Assembly (NCBI GenBank): GCA_016932235.1
Contig: JAFGDF010000182.1
Coordinates: 1 to 7,843 of the forward strand
DNA: 7,843 nt
Reading direction: 5' to 3'
From: Deltaproteobacteria bacterium
GTDB lineage: Bacteria; Desulfobacterota; DSM-4660; Desulfatiglandales; HGW-15
The notes beneath the pieces were generated by a model. That model was not told the origin of the DNA and did not search any database. It worked only from the letters and a program-made list of their open reading frames with translations. A program made the position numbers and the translations under genes. Below, one piece after another: positions 1-6,104 of the stretch. Within the stretch, counting starts at the first letter, position 1. Each line of letters starts with the position of its first letter.

Positions 1-2
1 AT

Positions 3-182
3 AAAAAGAGAGGGACCGAGGTCTATATCCTTCCCAAAGCGGAATATGACAGATGGGCCAAGCACATGGAGCCGATTAAAATCGAATTCATGAAGCAGGC
101 CCCGGAATTTGCCAAGAAAGTCCAGGCCATTGCTGATGAATCAAATAAAAACCATCCTTATGAAGTAATAAAAGTCGACTGA
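3..182 (+). CDS. TRAP transporter solute-binding subunit DctP, C-terminal fragment
   Basis: This is the last 59 codons of a gene that begins before the window, ending at TGA 180-182. The product would be the periplasmic solute-binding protein of a TRAP transporter, which captures an organic acid and delivers it to the DctQM membrane complex. The visible part includes the segment EVYILPKAEYDRWAKHMEPI, typical of the late part of DctP proteins, followed by a charged helical tail (FAKKVQAIADESN). The assignment rests mainly on position: dctQ and dctM follow on the same strand in the classic P-Q-M order. The ligand-binding core, including the conserved arginine that holds the carboxylate, lies outside the window, so the substrate cannot be judged. 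The reading frame and stop are clear. Confidence 0.8.
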   Translation, partial: KKRGTEVYILPKAEYDRWAKHMEPIKIEFMKQAPEFAKKVQAIADESNKNHPYEVIKVD

Positions 183-236
183 TGCGTGACGATTAATTTT
201 AGGCGTTATTGATCAGGGATCATTTCATGACAACGC

Positions 237-332
237 GGAATATCGGCCCGCCGGCTTCTTTGGTTACAATCACCCGGAACCCTGTCGGACTTTAAACGGC
301 AGGCCCCCGGCGCCGATATTCCTGCTTTTTTT
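237..332 (+). terminator. Structured dctP-dctQ intergenic hairpin with T-tract (probable attenuator)
   Basis: An 11-bp perfect inverted repeat, GGAATATCGGC at 237-247 and GCCGATATTCC at 312-322, closes a 64-base region. Inside it is a second stem, CCTGTCG at 281-287 with CGGCAGG at 297-303 (one G-U pair), around a 9-base loop. A run of seven T follows the outer stem at 326-332. The layout fits a leaky Rho-independent terminator or an mRNA-stabilising structure. TRAP operons often have such a structure between the abundant binding protein and the membrane subunits, where it lowers expression of the latter. The pairing and T-tract are seen directly; the function is inferred. The large loop makes it atypical for a simple terminator. 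Confidence 0.55.
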
Positions 333-375
333 AAAACTCTGTCTCAATCCGAAGAAAAGCCCGCAATTCATCGTG

Positions 376-383
376 AGGAGGTG
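376..383 (+). promoter_or_regulatory. Ribosome binding site of dctQ
   Basis: AGGAGGTG is a near-perfect Shine-Dalgarno sequence; five bases separate its GGAGG core from the ATG at 387. It fixes the dctQ start and suggests strong independent initiation after the structured gap. Confidence 0.85.
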
Positions 384-386
384 TGA

Positions 387-944
387 ATGATTACATCCAC
401 AATCAGGAAGATAACCGACTGGATCAATGGCGCGAGCTCAATATTCATACTTCTCAGCGGGATACTGACCGTCCTTATGAGCTTTGTCGCCACTTACGGG
501 GTTGTGAGAAGGTATGTATTTAACAAGCCCGAACCCTATTCCTATGAATTGAGCATGATTTTGCTCCTGTGGACATTTGTTCTGGGAATATCCTATGTGG
601 AAAGAGAGGACAGTCAGCTCAGAGTCGACTTTTTTCAGGCCCTTATGCCGGAAAAGATCGGGTTTTTCATAAGCATGATCCTGAGCAGGCTCATCGGGCT
701 TTTCTTTGGTGTCGTTCTTACATGGAAGGGCTGGCAACTTGCCATGTATTCACTCAGGGTCAGCGAAAAAAGCACGTCGATCTGGTCCGTACCACTCTTT
801 CCTGTCAAGATTCTTGTCCCCATCGGTTACGGCCTGTTAAGTCTTGTGCTGCTGGTGAAGCTCATTTATCTCATTCCCGGAATAAATGGGACAAAGGAAA
901 ACCCTGAAAAGCCCGGTCATTCTCCTGATAAACTGGAGGTATAA
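387..944 (+). CDS. dctQ: TRAP transporter small membrane subunit DctQ
   Basis: This 185-residue protein is the small integral membrane subunit of a TRAP transporter (DctQ family). It pairs with DctM in the inner membrane and is needed for ion-driven uptake of a solute handed over by DctP. Four hydrophobic segments are visible at about residues 17-38, 53-70, 93-115 and 138-162. Family landmarks include the RRYVFNKPEPYSYE segment after the first helix and the GISYVEREDSQLRVDFF segment after the second. The C-terminal 20 residues are polar and probably cytoplasmic. Length is normal for the family. The start is set by a strong Shine-Dalgarno sequence. Its stop codon overlaps the dctM start by one base (TAATG), indicating translational coupling. 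The exact substrate is unknown. Confidence 0.93.
   Translation: MITSTIRKITDWINGASSIFILLSGILTVLMSFVATYGVVRRYVFNKPEPYSYELSMILLLWTFVLGISYVEREDSQLRVDFFQALMPEKIGFFISMILSRLIGLFFGVVLTWKGWQLAMYSLRVSEKSTSIWSVPLFPVKILVPIGYGLLSLVLLVKLIYLIPGINGTKENPEKPGHSPDKLEV
934..940 (+). promoter_or_regulatory. Ribosome binding site of dctM inside the dctQ end
   Basis: TGGAGGT lies within the last codons of dctQ, with GGAGG four bases from the dctM ATG at 944. Together with the TAATG stop-start overlap it supports coupled translation of the two membrane subunits. Confidence 0.8.
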
Positions 945-2245
945 TGGATTATAATACCGCATCCATTCTGCTCGTCATATTAATGCTCTTCCTGCTGTTC
1001 ATAGGGGTCCCCATTGCCTATTCCCTCGGGTTCAGCGCGATGCTTATAGGGTCCTTTGCCTTCGGGAGCATATGCCTCCAGAAGGCCGGATGGACGACAT
1101 TTGCCCTGCTTTATAATCTGGCGTGGACACCTCTTCCCCTTTTCACACTTATGGCCTACCTGATCTCTGAGACACCGATCGGCGAAGATATATACAAGGC
1201 TGCCAGGGCGTGGTTTTCCAGGGTTCCCGGGGGGATAATAATCGCCAGTGTTATGGGCGAGGCAGGCATAGCCGCAGCGCTGGGTAACAGTTCCGCGACC
1301 ATTATCTCTGTCGGAAAAATATCTGTCCCGGAGTTCAGGCGATACGGATACGACGAAACAATAGGCCTTGGAGCCCTGACCGTTGGCGGGATACTCGGTC
1401 CCTTGATCCCCCCCAGCGGTACGATGATTATTTATTCAGTACTGGGAAACGTCCCGTTAGGGCACCTCTTTATCGCCGGGGTTATTCCGGGAATCCTCCT
1501 TGCCGTAATGCTTTGCATTGTCCCGCTTATCAGGTGCAGCATAAACCCTTCCCTTGGCCCCCCGGCGGGAAAGGTCCGCTGGAAAGAAAGATTTTCTTCT
1601 TTGAAAAGAGTCTGGCCGGTCGCCCTTGTGATGGTATGTATCCTGGGATCCATCTATTTCGGGATCGCAACTCCGACTGAGGCGGGAGGTGTTGGTTCTT
1701 TTGTTATATTGATCGTTGCCGTTGCTGTTTATGGCCTCAGGAAAAAAGGCTTTCTTCGAGCGATAACCGAAACGGCAAAGATTAACGCGATGATCACTGT
1801 GATTCTGGTATCATCAACCTTCTTTTCCTATGTGCTGGGAAGTTCAGCCATTGCTGAAAAGCTTACCATATTGCTCGGAGGGTTGGGAGTTCCGCCTATC
1901 GTCCTGATAATTTTAATTATGATCTTTCTGCTCTTTCTGGGATGTTTTATAGACGGCACTTCCATAATGTTCATAACAATACCCATCCTCGTTCCCCTGG
2001 TCAAAGGGCTGGGCTTCGACCCTGTATGGTTCGGCGTCCTGTTTGTGGTAAACCTGGAGATGGCCCTGATCACGCCGCCCATGGCAATAAATTTTTTCAT
2101 AGTGAGGAGCACTTTCGAGATATCCAGCAGGGATTTATTGAGAGGCGTATGGCCCTTTATGGGGGTGGTTATAATCTTTCTTTTAATAATTCTTCTCTTT
2201 CCTAAAATCACCCTCTGGTTGCCGAGCATGATGCTTACCAGATAA
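944..2245 (+). CDS. dctM: TRAP transporter large membrane subunit DctM
   Basis: This 433-residue polytopic protein is the large transport subunit of a TRAP transporter (DctM family, ion transporter superfamily). It forms the ion-coupled translocation pathway in the inner membrane. Conserved signatures are seen in order: GEAGIAAALGNSSAT near residues 105-119, PEFRRYGYD near 129-137, the LTVGGILGPLIPPSG motif at 145-159 followed by an IIY segment, LFIAGVIPG near 175-183, TPTEAGG at 243-249, and TPPMAINFF near 377-385. Many strongly hydrophobic stretches fit the usual 11-12 membrane segments. Length is typical of the family and no defect is visible. It overlaps dctQ by one base and is followed by a 92-base gap before the next gene. 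The substrate is probably an organic acid, but nothing in this subunit identifies which. Confidence 0.95.
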   Translation: MDYNTASILLVILMLFLLFIGVPIAYSLGFSAMLIGSFAFGSICLQKAGWTTFALLYNLAWTPLPLFTLMAYLISETPIGEDIYKAARAWFSRVPGGIIIASVMGEAGIAAALGNSSATIISVGKISVPEFRRYGYDETIGLGALTVGGILGPLIPPSGTMIIYSVLGNVPLGHLFIAGVIPGILLAVMLCIVPLIRCSINPSLGPPAGKVRWKERFSSLKRVWPVALVMVCILGSIYFGIATPTEAGGVGSFVILIVAVAVYGLRKKGFLRAITETAKINAMITVILVSSTFFSYVLGSSAIAEKLTILLGGLGVPPIVLIILIMIFLLFLGCFIDGTSIMFITIPILVPLVKGLGFDPVWFGVLFVVNLEMALITPPMAINFFIVRSTFEISSRDLLRGVWPFMGVVIIFLLIILLFPKITLWLPSMMLTR

Positions 2246-2339
2246 GGCGAAATCGTTACAGATTGATTTGATAAATATCTTTCTATCTTCGCCTATGGTT
2301 TCATACCCTTTTCTCCCTTCATTCAGCGAAAGAAGCCGT

Positions 2340-2344
2340 GAGGA
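2340..2344 (+). promoter_or_regulatory. Ribosome binding site deciding the MFS gene start
   Basis: GAGGA ends eight bases before the ATG at 2353, which is ideal spacing. The alternative GTG start at 2338 overlaps this site and has only a weak purine run upstream, so ATG 2353 is preferred. Confidence 0.6.
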
Positions 2345-2352
2345 TATATTCC

Positions 2353-3606
2353 ATGTCATCAAAAAGGGACGGTGTGCAGCCTCATAAAACCGAAGCGCGG
2401 TTCTTTTACGGCTACATAGTGGTTATTGCCGCCTTTTCTGTGATGCTGGTCGCCAATATCGGAATGGGTGCTTTTGGTCTCTTCCTGAAACCGCTCACGA
2501 CCGAATTCGGCTGGACCGCGGCCAAGGTGTCGGGGGCCTTTTCTCTTGCCATGATTGTTTATGGTATAATGGGCATTGTAATGGGAGGACTTACTGATAA
2601 ATTCGGGCCCAGGGGGATAATAACTTGTTGCGGCTTACTGATGGGGATCGGATACCTCCTCCTGTTTAAACTATCCACCTTATGGCAGCTCTACCTCTTG
2701 CTCGGAGTACTGGTAAGTATGGGTATGGGTGGTGTGTGGGTACCCCAGCTTTCAACTATTTCCAGGTGGTTTATTAAGAATAGAAGCCTTATGACCGGCA
2801 TTGCCGTAGCTGGAATGGGAATAGGCGGCCTTATTGGACCCATAGTAGTGAGTCGGCTTATCCTGACTTATAACTGGCGGCTGACCTACGCCATAATCGG
2901 TATAGTAACGTTCCTGGTCCTTATTTTCGCCGCCAGGTTGATGAGGCGTGATCCGGCTGAGATAGGACAACGGCCATACGGTGAAGGGGAAGAGGAAAAT
3001 CAGGAACTAAAATCAGAGAATAATGATTTTACTTTCAGGGAGTCGATTATTACCGTTCAGTTCTGGACAGCCTTTTTCATATTTATATGCATAGGATATT
3101 GCGGTGCCGGTATAATGGTGCATATTGTATCACATGCCATGGAGTTGCGTATATGTTCTTTAAAGTCCGCAAACATCCTGGCCGTTTATGGTGGATTTAG
3201 TATTCTTGGAATGTATGTGATGGGCTGGGTCGGAGATAAGACCGGCAACAGGCAGGTTTTTTTAATTTCCTGTATTTTGACGACACTTGCCTTTTTGGGC
3301 CTAATATTTTTAAAAGATGAGAAGCTGCTTATTCTGCTTGCCTCTCTATCCGGTTTTGCCTTCGGGGGTACGGGCGCCGTCGAATCTCCCCTCATAGCCT
3401 GGCTTTTCGGCTTAAGCTCCCATGGGTTGATCTATGGTGTTGTTCATATTGGCTTTACTATCGGAGCAGCAATAGGTCCGTTTACGATGGGTTATCTGTA
3501 TGACCTGAACGGCAACTATGTGACAGCTTTCTTAACCGGATTCATTGTTTCATCAATCAGTATCATATTAACTATACTGCTGAAACCCATAACAGTTAAA
3601 GGCTGA
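2353..3606 (+). CDS. Major facilitator superfamily transporter, OFA/monocarboxylate-like
   Basis: This 417-residue secondary transporter belongs to the major facilitator superfamily and probably moves a small organic anion across the inner membrane. After a short polar N-terminus, the first helix begins with a FFYGYIVVI segment. This is typical of the oxalate:formate antiporter and monocarboxylate transporter branches. The superfamily's motif A appears as GGLTDKFGPRG at about residues 78-88 between helices 2 and 3, and recurs as GWVGDKTGNRQ in the second half. About 12 hydrophobic helices are visible, split by a charged central loop (PYGEGEEENQELKSENND). The RRDPAEIGQRPYGE segment before that loop is also common in this branch. 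A GTG at 2338 would add five residues but has poor ribosome-binding support. It lies 92 bases after dctM, so it may be co-transcribed with the TRAP genes. The substrate is not identifiable. Confidence 0.85.
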   Translation: MSSKRDGVQPHKTEARFFYGYIVVIAAFSVMLVANIGMGAFGLFLKPLTTEFGWTAAKVSGAFSLAMIVYGIMGIVMGGLTDKFGPRGIITCCGLLMGIGYLLLFKLSTLWQLYLLLGVLVSMGMGGVWVPQLSTISRWFIKNRSLMTGIAVAGMGIGGLIGPIVVSRLILTYNWRLTYAIIGIVTFLVLIFAARLMRRDPAEIGQRPYGEGEEENQELKSENNDFTFRESIITVQFWTAFFIFICIGYCGAGIMVHIVSHAMELRICSLKSANILAVYGGFSILGMYVMGWVGDKTGNRQVFLISCILTTLAFLGLIFLKDEKLLILLASLSGFAFGGTGAVESPLIAWLFGLSSHGLIYGVVHIGFTIGAAIGPFTMGYLYDLNGNYVTAFLTGFIVSSISIILTILLKPITVKG

Positions 3607-3607
3607 A

Positions 3608-5128
3608 TCATGAGACATAATAAAGGTCCTTTGAAGAAAAATTGGGATCACTGGTAAGGTTTACGCCAAGGCGCCTCAGGCCGGCCTCATCTCCGGGTGT
3701 GGGAATATGGGTCATATGGACTTCACAGCCCTTGAGTTCGACCAGCTTCTCCATGGCAAGCTGTGCGGCCGGATTTGTCGGTACGCTTATACTGAGGGCG
3801 ATAAGGGTTTCGAGGAGATCCAGGCTCAGGGTTTTTTCATTCAACACCTCGGTCTTCAGGTTTCTGACTGATTCGGTAATATTAGTCGGCAGGAGCTTGA
3901 TCTTCGAGGGAATTTCCGCCAGATGCTTGATGGCATGCAGTATAAGGCTTGAAGCGGCATGAAGATGGGCTGAATTGCTTCCCGTTACTATGGTGCCGTC
4001 CTTTAATTCTATGGCCGCTCCGCAAAATATTCCCTCATTTCCTTTTTCCCTCTCGCTAGCCTCCATGGCCGCCGCATGAGCCGGTTCAATGACCTTCCTG
4101 TATTTATGATCCAGGTTCAGATCTTTCATCAGGAGCTCCACTCGCTGTACGGTATCCTTGCCCGTCAATCCCATTACATACTCGCACCTGTATCGGTAAT
4201 ACCGCCTTATGACCTCCTGCTTGGAGGCGGCCCTGGTTATATCATCGTCAATTATTGCGAACCCGGCCCGGTTCACACCCATATCCGTAGGTGACTGATA
4301 GGGTGATTCGCCACCGCTGATCCTCTTGAGAATTCTTCTGAGCACCGGAAAGACTTCCACATCGCGGTTGTAGTTAACGGCTTTTTTATTGTATGCCTCA
4401 AGGTGGAACGGATCGATCATGTTGAAATCCTTTATATCCGCTGTTGCCGCCTCATAGGCTATATTTACCGGATGATTGATGGGCAGGTTCCATATTGGAA
4501 ATGTCTCAAACTTGGCGTATCCGGCGTTGATTCCTCTTTTATATTCATGATAGACCTGTGAAAGACATGTGGCCAGCTTTCCACTGCCCGGGCCGGGACC
4601 GGAAATAATTACCAGAGGTTTTTTAGTCTCTATGTAATCATTGGCTCCGTAACCATCATCGCTCACGATCAGATCAACATCCGTGGGGTAACCCTTGGTG
4701 AACTGATGTGTATAGACCCTTATGTCCCTCCTTTCAAGCTTGTTCTTAAAAAGTTCCGCGGCCGGCTGTTCGTTATAGCGCGTGATGACCACACCAAGAA
4801 CATCAATCCCCCATCCCCTGAGATCGTCTATAAGCTTTAGAGCCTCGGAATCGTATGTGATCCCGAAATCCGCTCTCATCTTTTTCCTTTCAATATCCCC
4901 CGCGTAAATACAGAGAAGGATATCCGCTTCGTCCTTTAACTCCTTCAGGAGTCTCATCTTGATGTTAGGGTCATACCCTGGCAGTACCCTTGAAGCATGG
5001 TAATCATACAGGAGTTTTCCGCCAAATTCGAGGTAGAGCTTGTCGTTGAATTTCTTGGCCCTCTCAAGGATCTCTGATGTCTGCTCCTCTATGTATTTCT
5101 CATTGTCAAATGCCGTCCCCGGTGTCAT
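3608..5128 (-). CDS. DUF1846 family protein
   Basis: This 506-residue protein is recognised as a DUF1846 family member from its opening (GTAFDNEKYIEEQTSEILER), the LYLEFGGKLLYDYHASRVLPGYDPN segments, KDEADILLCIYAGDIERKKMR, and its ending (MTHIPTPGDEAGLRRLGVNLT). The family is cytosolic, about 500 residues long and widespread in anaerobes and Firmicutes. Its biochemical role is not established as far as I know. A glycine-rich GPGPGSGK segment at about residues 177-184 resembles a nucleotide-binding P-loop, as expected for the family's Rossmann-like half. There is no signal peptide or membrane segment. The ATG at 5128 is chosen because GGGAGGA (5138-5132) sits just before it; the ATG at 5140 would overlap this site and has no Shine-Dalgarno of its own. 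It lies 183 bases downstream of the crotonase gene and converges on the MFS gene with one base between the stop codons. Confidence 0.88.
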   Translation of the reverse strand: MTPGTAFDNEKYIEEQTSEILERAKKFNDKLYLEFGGKLLYDYHASRVLPGYDPNIKMRLLKELKDEADILLCIYAGDIERKKMRADFGITYDSEALKLIDDLRGWGIDVLGVVITRYNEQPAAELFKNKLERRDIRVYTHQFTKGYPTDVDLIVSDDGYGANDYIETKKPLVIISGPGPGSGKLATCLSQVYHEYKRGINAGYAKFETFPIWNLPINHPVNIAYEAATADIKDFNMIDPFHLEAYNKKAVNYNRDVEVFPVLRRILKRISGGESPYQSPTDMGVNRAGFAIIDDDITRAASKQEVIRRYYRYRCEYVMGLTGKDTVQRVELLMKDLNLDHKYRKVIEPAHAAAMEASEREKGNEGIFCGAAIELKDGTIVTGSNSAHLHAASSLILHAIKHLAEIPSKIKLLPTNITESVRNLKTEVLNEKTLSLDLLETLIALSISVPTNPAAQLAMEKLVELKGCEVHMTHIPTPGDEAGLRRLGVNLTSDPNFSSKDLYYVS

Positions 5129-5131
5129 GAG

Positions 5132-5138
5132 TCCTCCC
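5132..5138 (-). promoter_or_regulatory. Ribosome binding site deciding the DUF1846 start
   Basis: On the minus strand GGGAGGA precedes ATG 5128 with three bases between them. The GGAGG-to-ATG distance of four matches that of dctM in this window. It places the start at 5128 rather than 5140. Confidence 0.65.
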
Positions 5139-5250
5139 ATAATTGTTAGTATTCTTTAAGAGTTTATCCAGAGCCGATCTGGAAAATCCTCACTGATTAT
5201 TGCTGAAATCAAGCCCCGCGCTTATTAGCCGGACTTAATTTTTTCCACAA

Positions 5251-5280
5251 TTTATAATCAATACCAACGGCAATAATCAA
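5251..5280 (-). promoter_or_regulatory. Possible sigma70-type promoter for the DUF1846 gene
   Basis: In the 183-base gap after the crotonase gene, the minus strand reads TTGATT (5280-5275), an 18-base spacer and TATAAA (5256-5251), about 120 bases before the DUF1846 start. The region is AT-rich compared with the surrounding genes. The hexamers match the consensus imperfectly and such matches occur by chance, so this is a tentative call. If real, DUF1846 can be expressed separately from the antiporter and crotonase genes. Confidence 0.3.
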
Positions 5281-5311
5281 TGTTTTTTTCTGAATTTGAA
5301 GTACCGCATGG

Positions 5312-6085
5312 TTATAAATCCTCCACCTCGGCAAGCCATGAAGGCTTTCTCTTTTCAAGAAAAGCCTTTATGCCCTCCTGACCTGATTCACTGGCAGCAT
5401 GACGGCAGTAAATATCTTCTATATAGGGTAATGCCTCGCCCGGCCCCATATCCTGGGTTTCCCAGAAGAGCTTCTTAAGGAGTTTCATCGCCGCAGGGCT
5501 CCGCCTTGACAGCTTCATAGCCCATTCCATGGCGACCTCCTCAAGACAGTCATGGGGAGCCACCTCATCGATATAACCCCAGTCAAGCGCCTGCCGGGCA
5601 CTAATGATATCACCTGTCATTATCATTCTTTTATTCCTCTTGAAACCGGCGCGAACTGCGCCGGTTACAATACAGCCTCAGAGCAGGCCGATGTTTATGG
5701 CCGGAAGGTTGAATGAGGCGCTTTCGCTAAAAATAACGATATCCATGCCATCAATAGGTCCGGGTCCGTATGCTGCGGCGATTACCGGCTTGGAAATATC
5801 CCGCTGTAAAAATGATTGATATTCCATGTATTTATGGCTCATTTTCATGATCTCCTCGTATTCTTTCCCTACAACAAAGTGCTGAGGCATTCCGGAGCTA
5901 AAGATCGGCCCGGTATGGGTCAAAATAATAGCCCGCACTTCATCTTCTTCCTCAAATTTAAGAAAGGCTTTGGTCGCTTCATCAATCATCTCAATAGTCA
6001 ATGGATTCCGCTTTTCAGGCACATTGTAAACAATCTTTCCTACGGGCCTTTGCTTCTCTACCAGTATGGTTTTATACTTATTCAT
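5312..6085 (-). CDS. Crotonase-family (ECHDC3-like) protein with in-frame UGA, probable selenoprotein
   Basis: Read as one frame, this gene gives 257 residues, the normal length of crotonase-fold acyl-CoA enzymes. The only interruption is TGA 5680-5678 (residue 136). The N-terminal part shows PEKRNPLTIEMIDEAT, an oxyanion-hole segment FSSG near residues 62-65, KPVIAAAYGPGPIDGMD near 99-115, and FNLPAINIGLL at 125-135. After the TGA come MTGDIISARQALDWGYIDEV and a C-terminal EGIKAFLEKRKPSW, both standard crotonase features. By memory-based alignment the TGA falls on the cysteine of ECHDC3-type proteins (VNVGLFC). The codons after it read Gly-Cys, giving Sec-Gly-Cys. The hydratase glutamate of the PEI motif is Ala129, and about six residues after Gly114 are missing, including the region of the other catalytic Glu, so ordinary enoyl-CoA hydration is unlikely. 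The start has AAGGAGA five bases upstream. The gene follows the antiporter gene by 19 bases. A nonsense-mutated pseudogene is the alternative. Confidence 0.8.
5644..5666 (-). promoter_or_regulatory. Candidate bacterial SECIS element
   Basis: In the crotonase mRNA, AACCGGCGC (5666-5658) pairs perfectly with GCGCCGGTT (5652-5644), making a 9-bp stem with the 5-base loop AGUUC (5657-5653). The stem begins 11 bases after the UGA and the loop begins 20 bases after it. Known bacterial SECIS elements have a small apical loop 16-37 bases from the UGA with a G in one of the first two loop positions. This one has G second, followed by UU. The coding frame stays open through the hairpin. It would bind the elongation factor SelB to direct Sec-tRNA to the UGA. 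There is no U-run after it, so it is not a Rho-independent terminator on this strand. Confidence 0.75.
5678..5680 (-). other. In-frame UGA, probable selenocysteine codon (residue 136)
   Basis: The TGA is the only stop between the ATG at 6085 and the TAA at 5314-5312 in this frame. It sits after the conserved INIGLL segment, in the loop where crotonases line the acyl-CoA site. A conventional gene caller would split or truncate the gene here. Confidence 0.72.
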
Positions 6086-6090
6086 ATCTT

Positions 6091-6097
6091 TCTCCTT
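6091..6097 (-). promoter_or_regulatory. Ribosome binding site of the crotonase gene
   Basis: AAGGAGA lies five bases before ATG 6085 on the minus strand. It supports this start over the upstream in-frame ATG at 6202, which lies inside the antiporter gene and would add 39 residues unrelated to the crotonase family. Confidence 0.85.
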
Positions 6098-6104
6098 AAC
6101 GTTA

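Noticed and set aside
210..222. Short inverted repeat TGATC-AGG-GATCA after dctP as an operator
   Set aside because: A 5-bp arm with a 3-base loop is common by chance and has no promoter elements nearby that I can support.
2246..2293. GGCGAA/TTCGCC inverted repeat after dctM as a terminator
   Set aside because: The arms are only 6 bp, 36 bases apart and without a T-run, so it is too weak to call. No convincing promoter was seen in this 92-base gap either.
5312..5626. A separate small gene starting at an ATG at 5626 for the C-terminal crotonase half
   Set aside because: It is in the same frame as the upstream half, lacks a convincing start context as an independent crotonase, and would encode only the C-terminal part of the fold. 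It is better read as the continuation past the UGA.
5644..5666. The hairpin as a Rho-independent terminator between two genes
   Set aside because: In the minus-strand mRNA the stem is followed by UCAAGAGG and on the plus strand by ACAATACAG; neither is a U-run. The frame is open through it.
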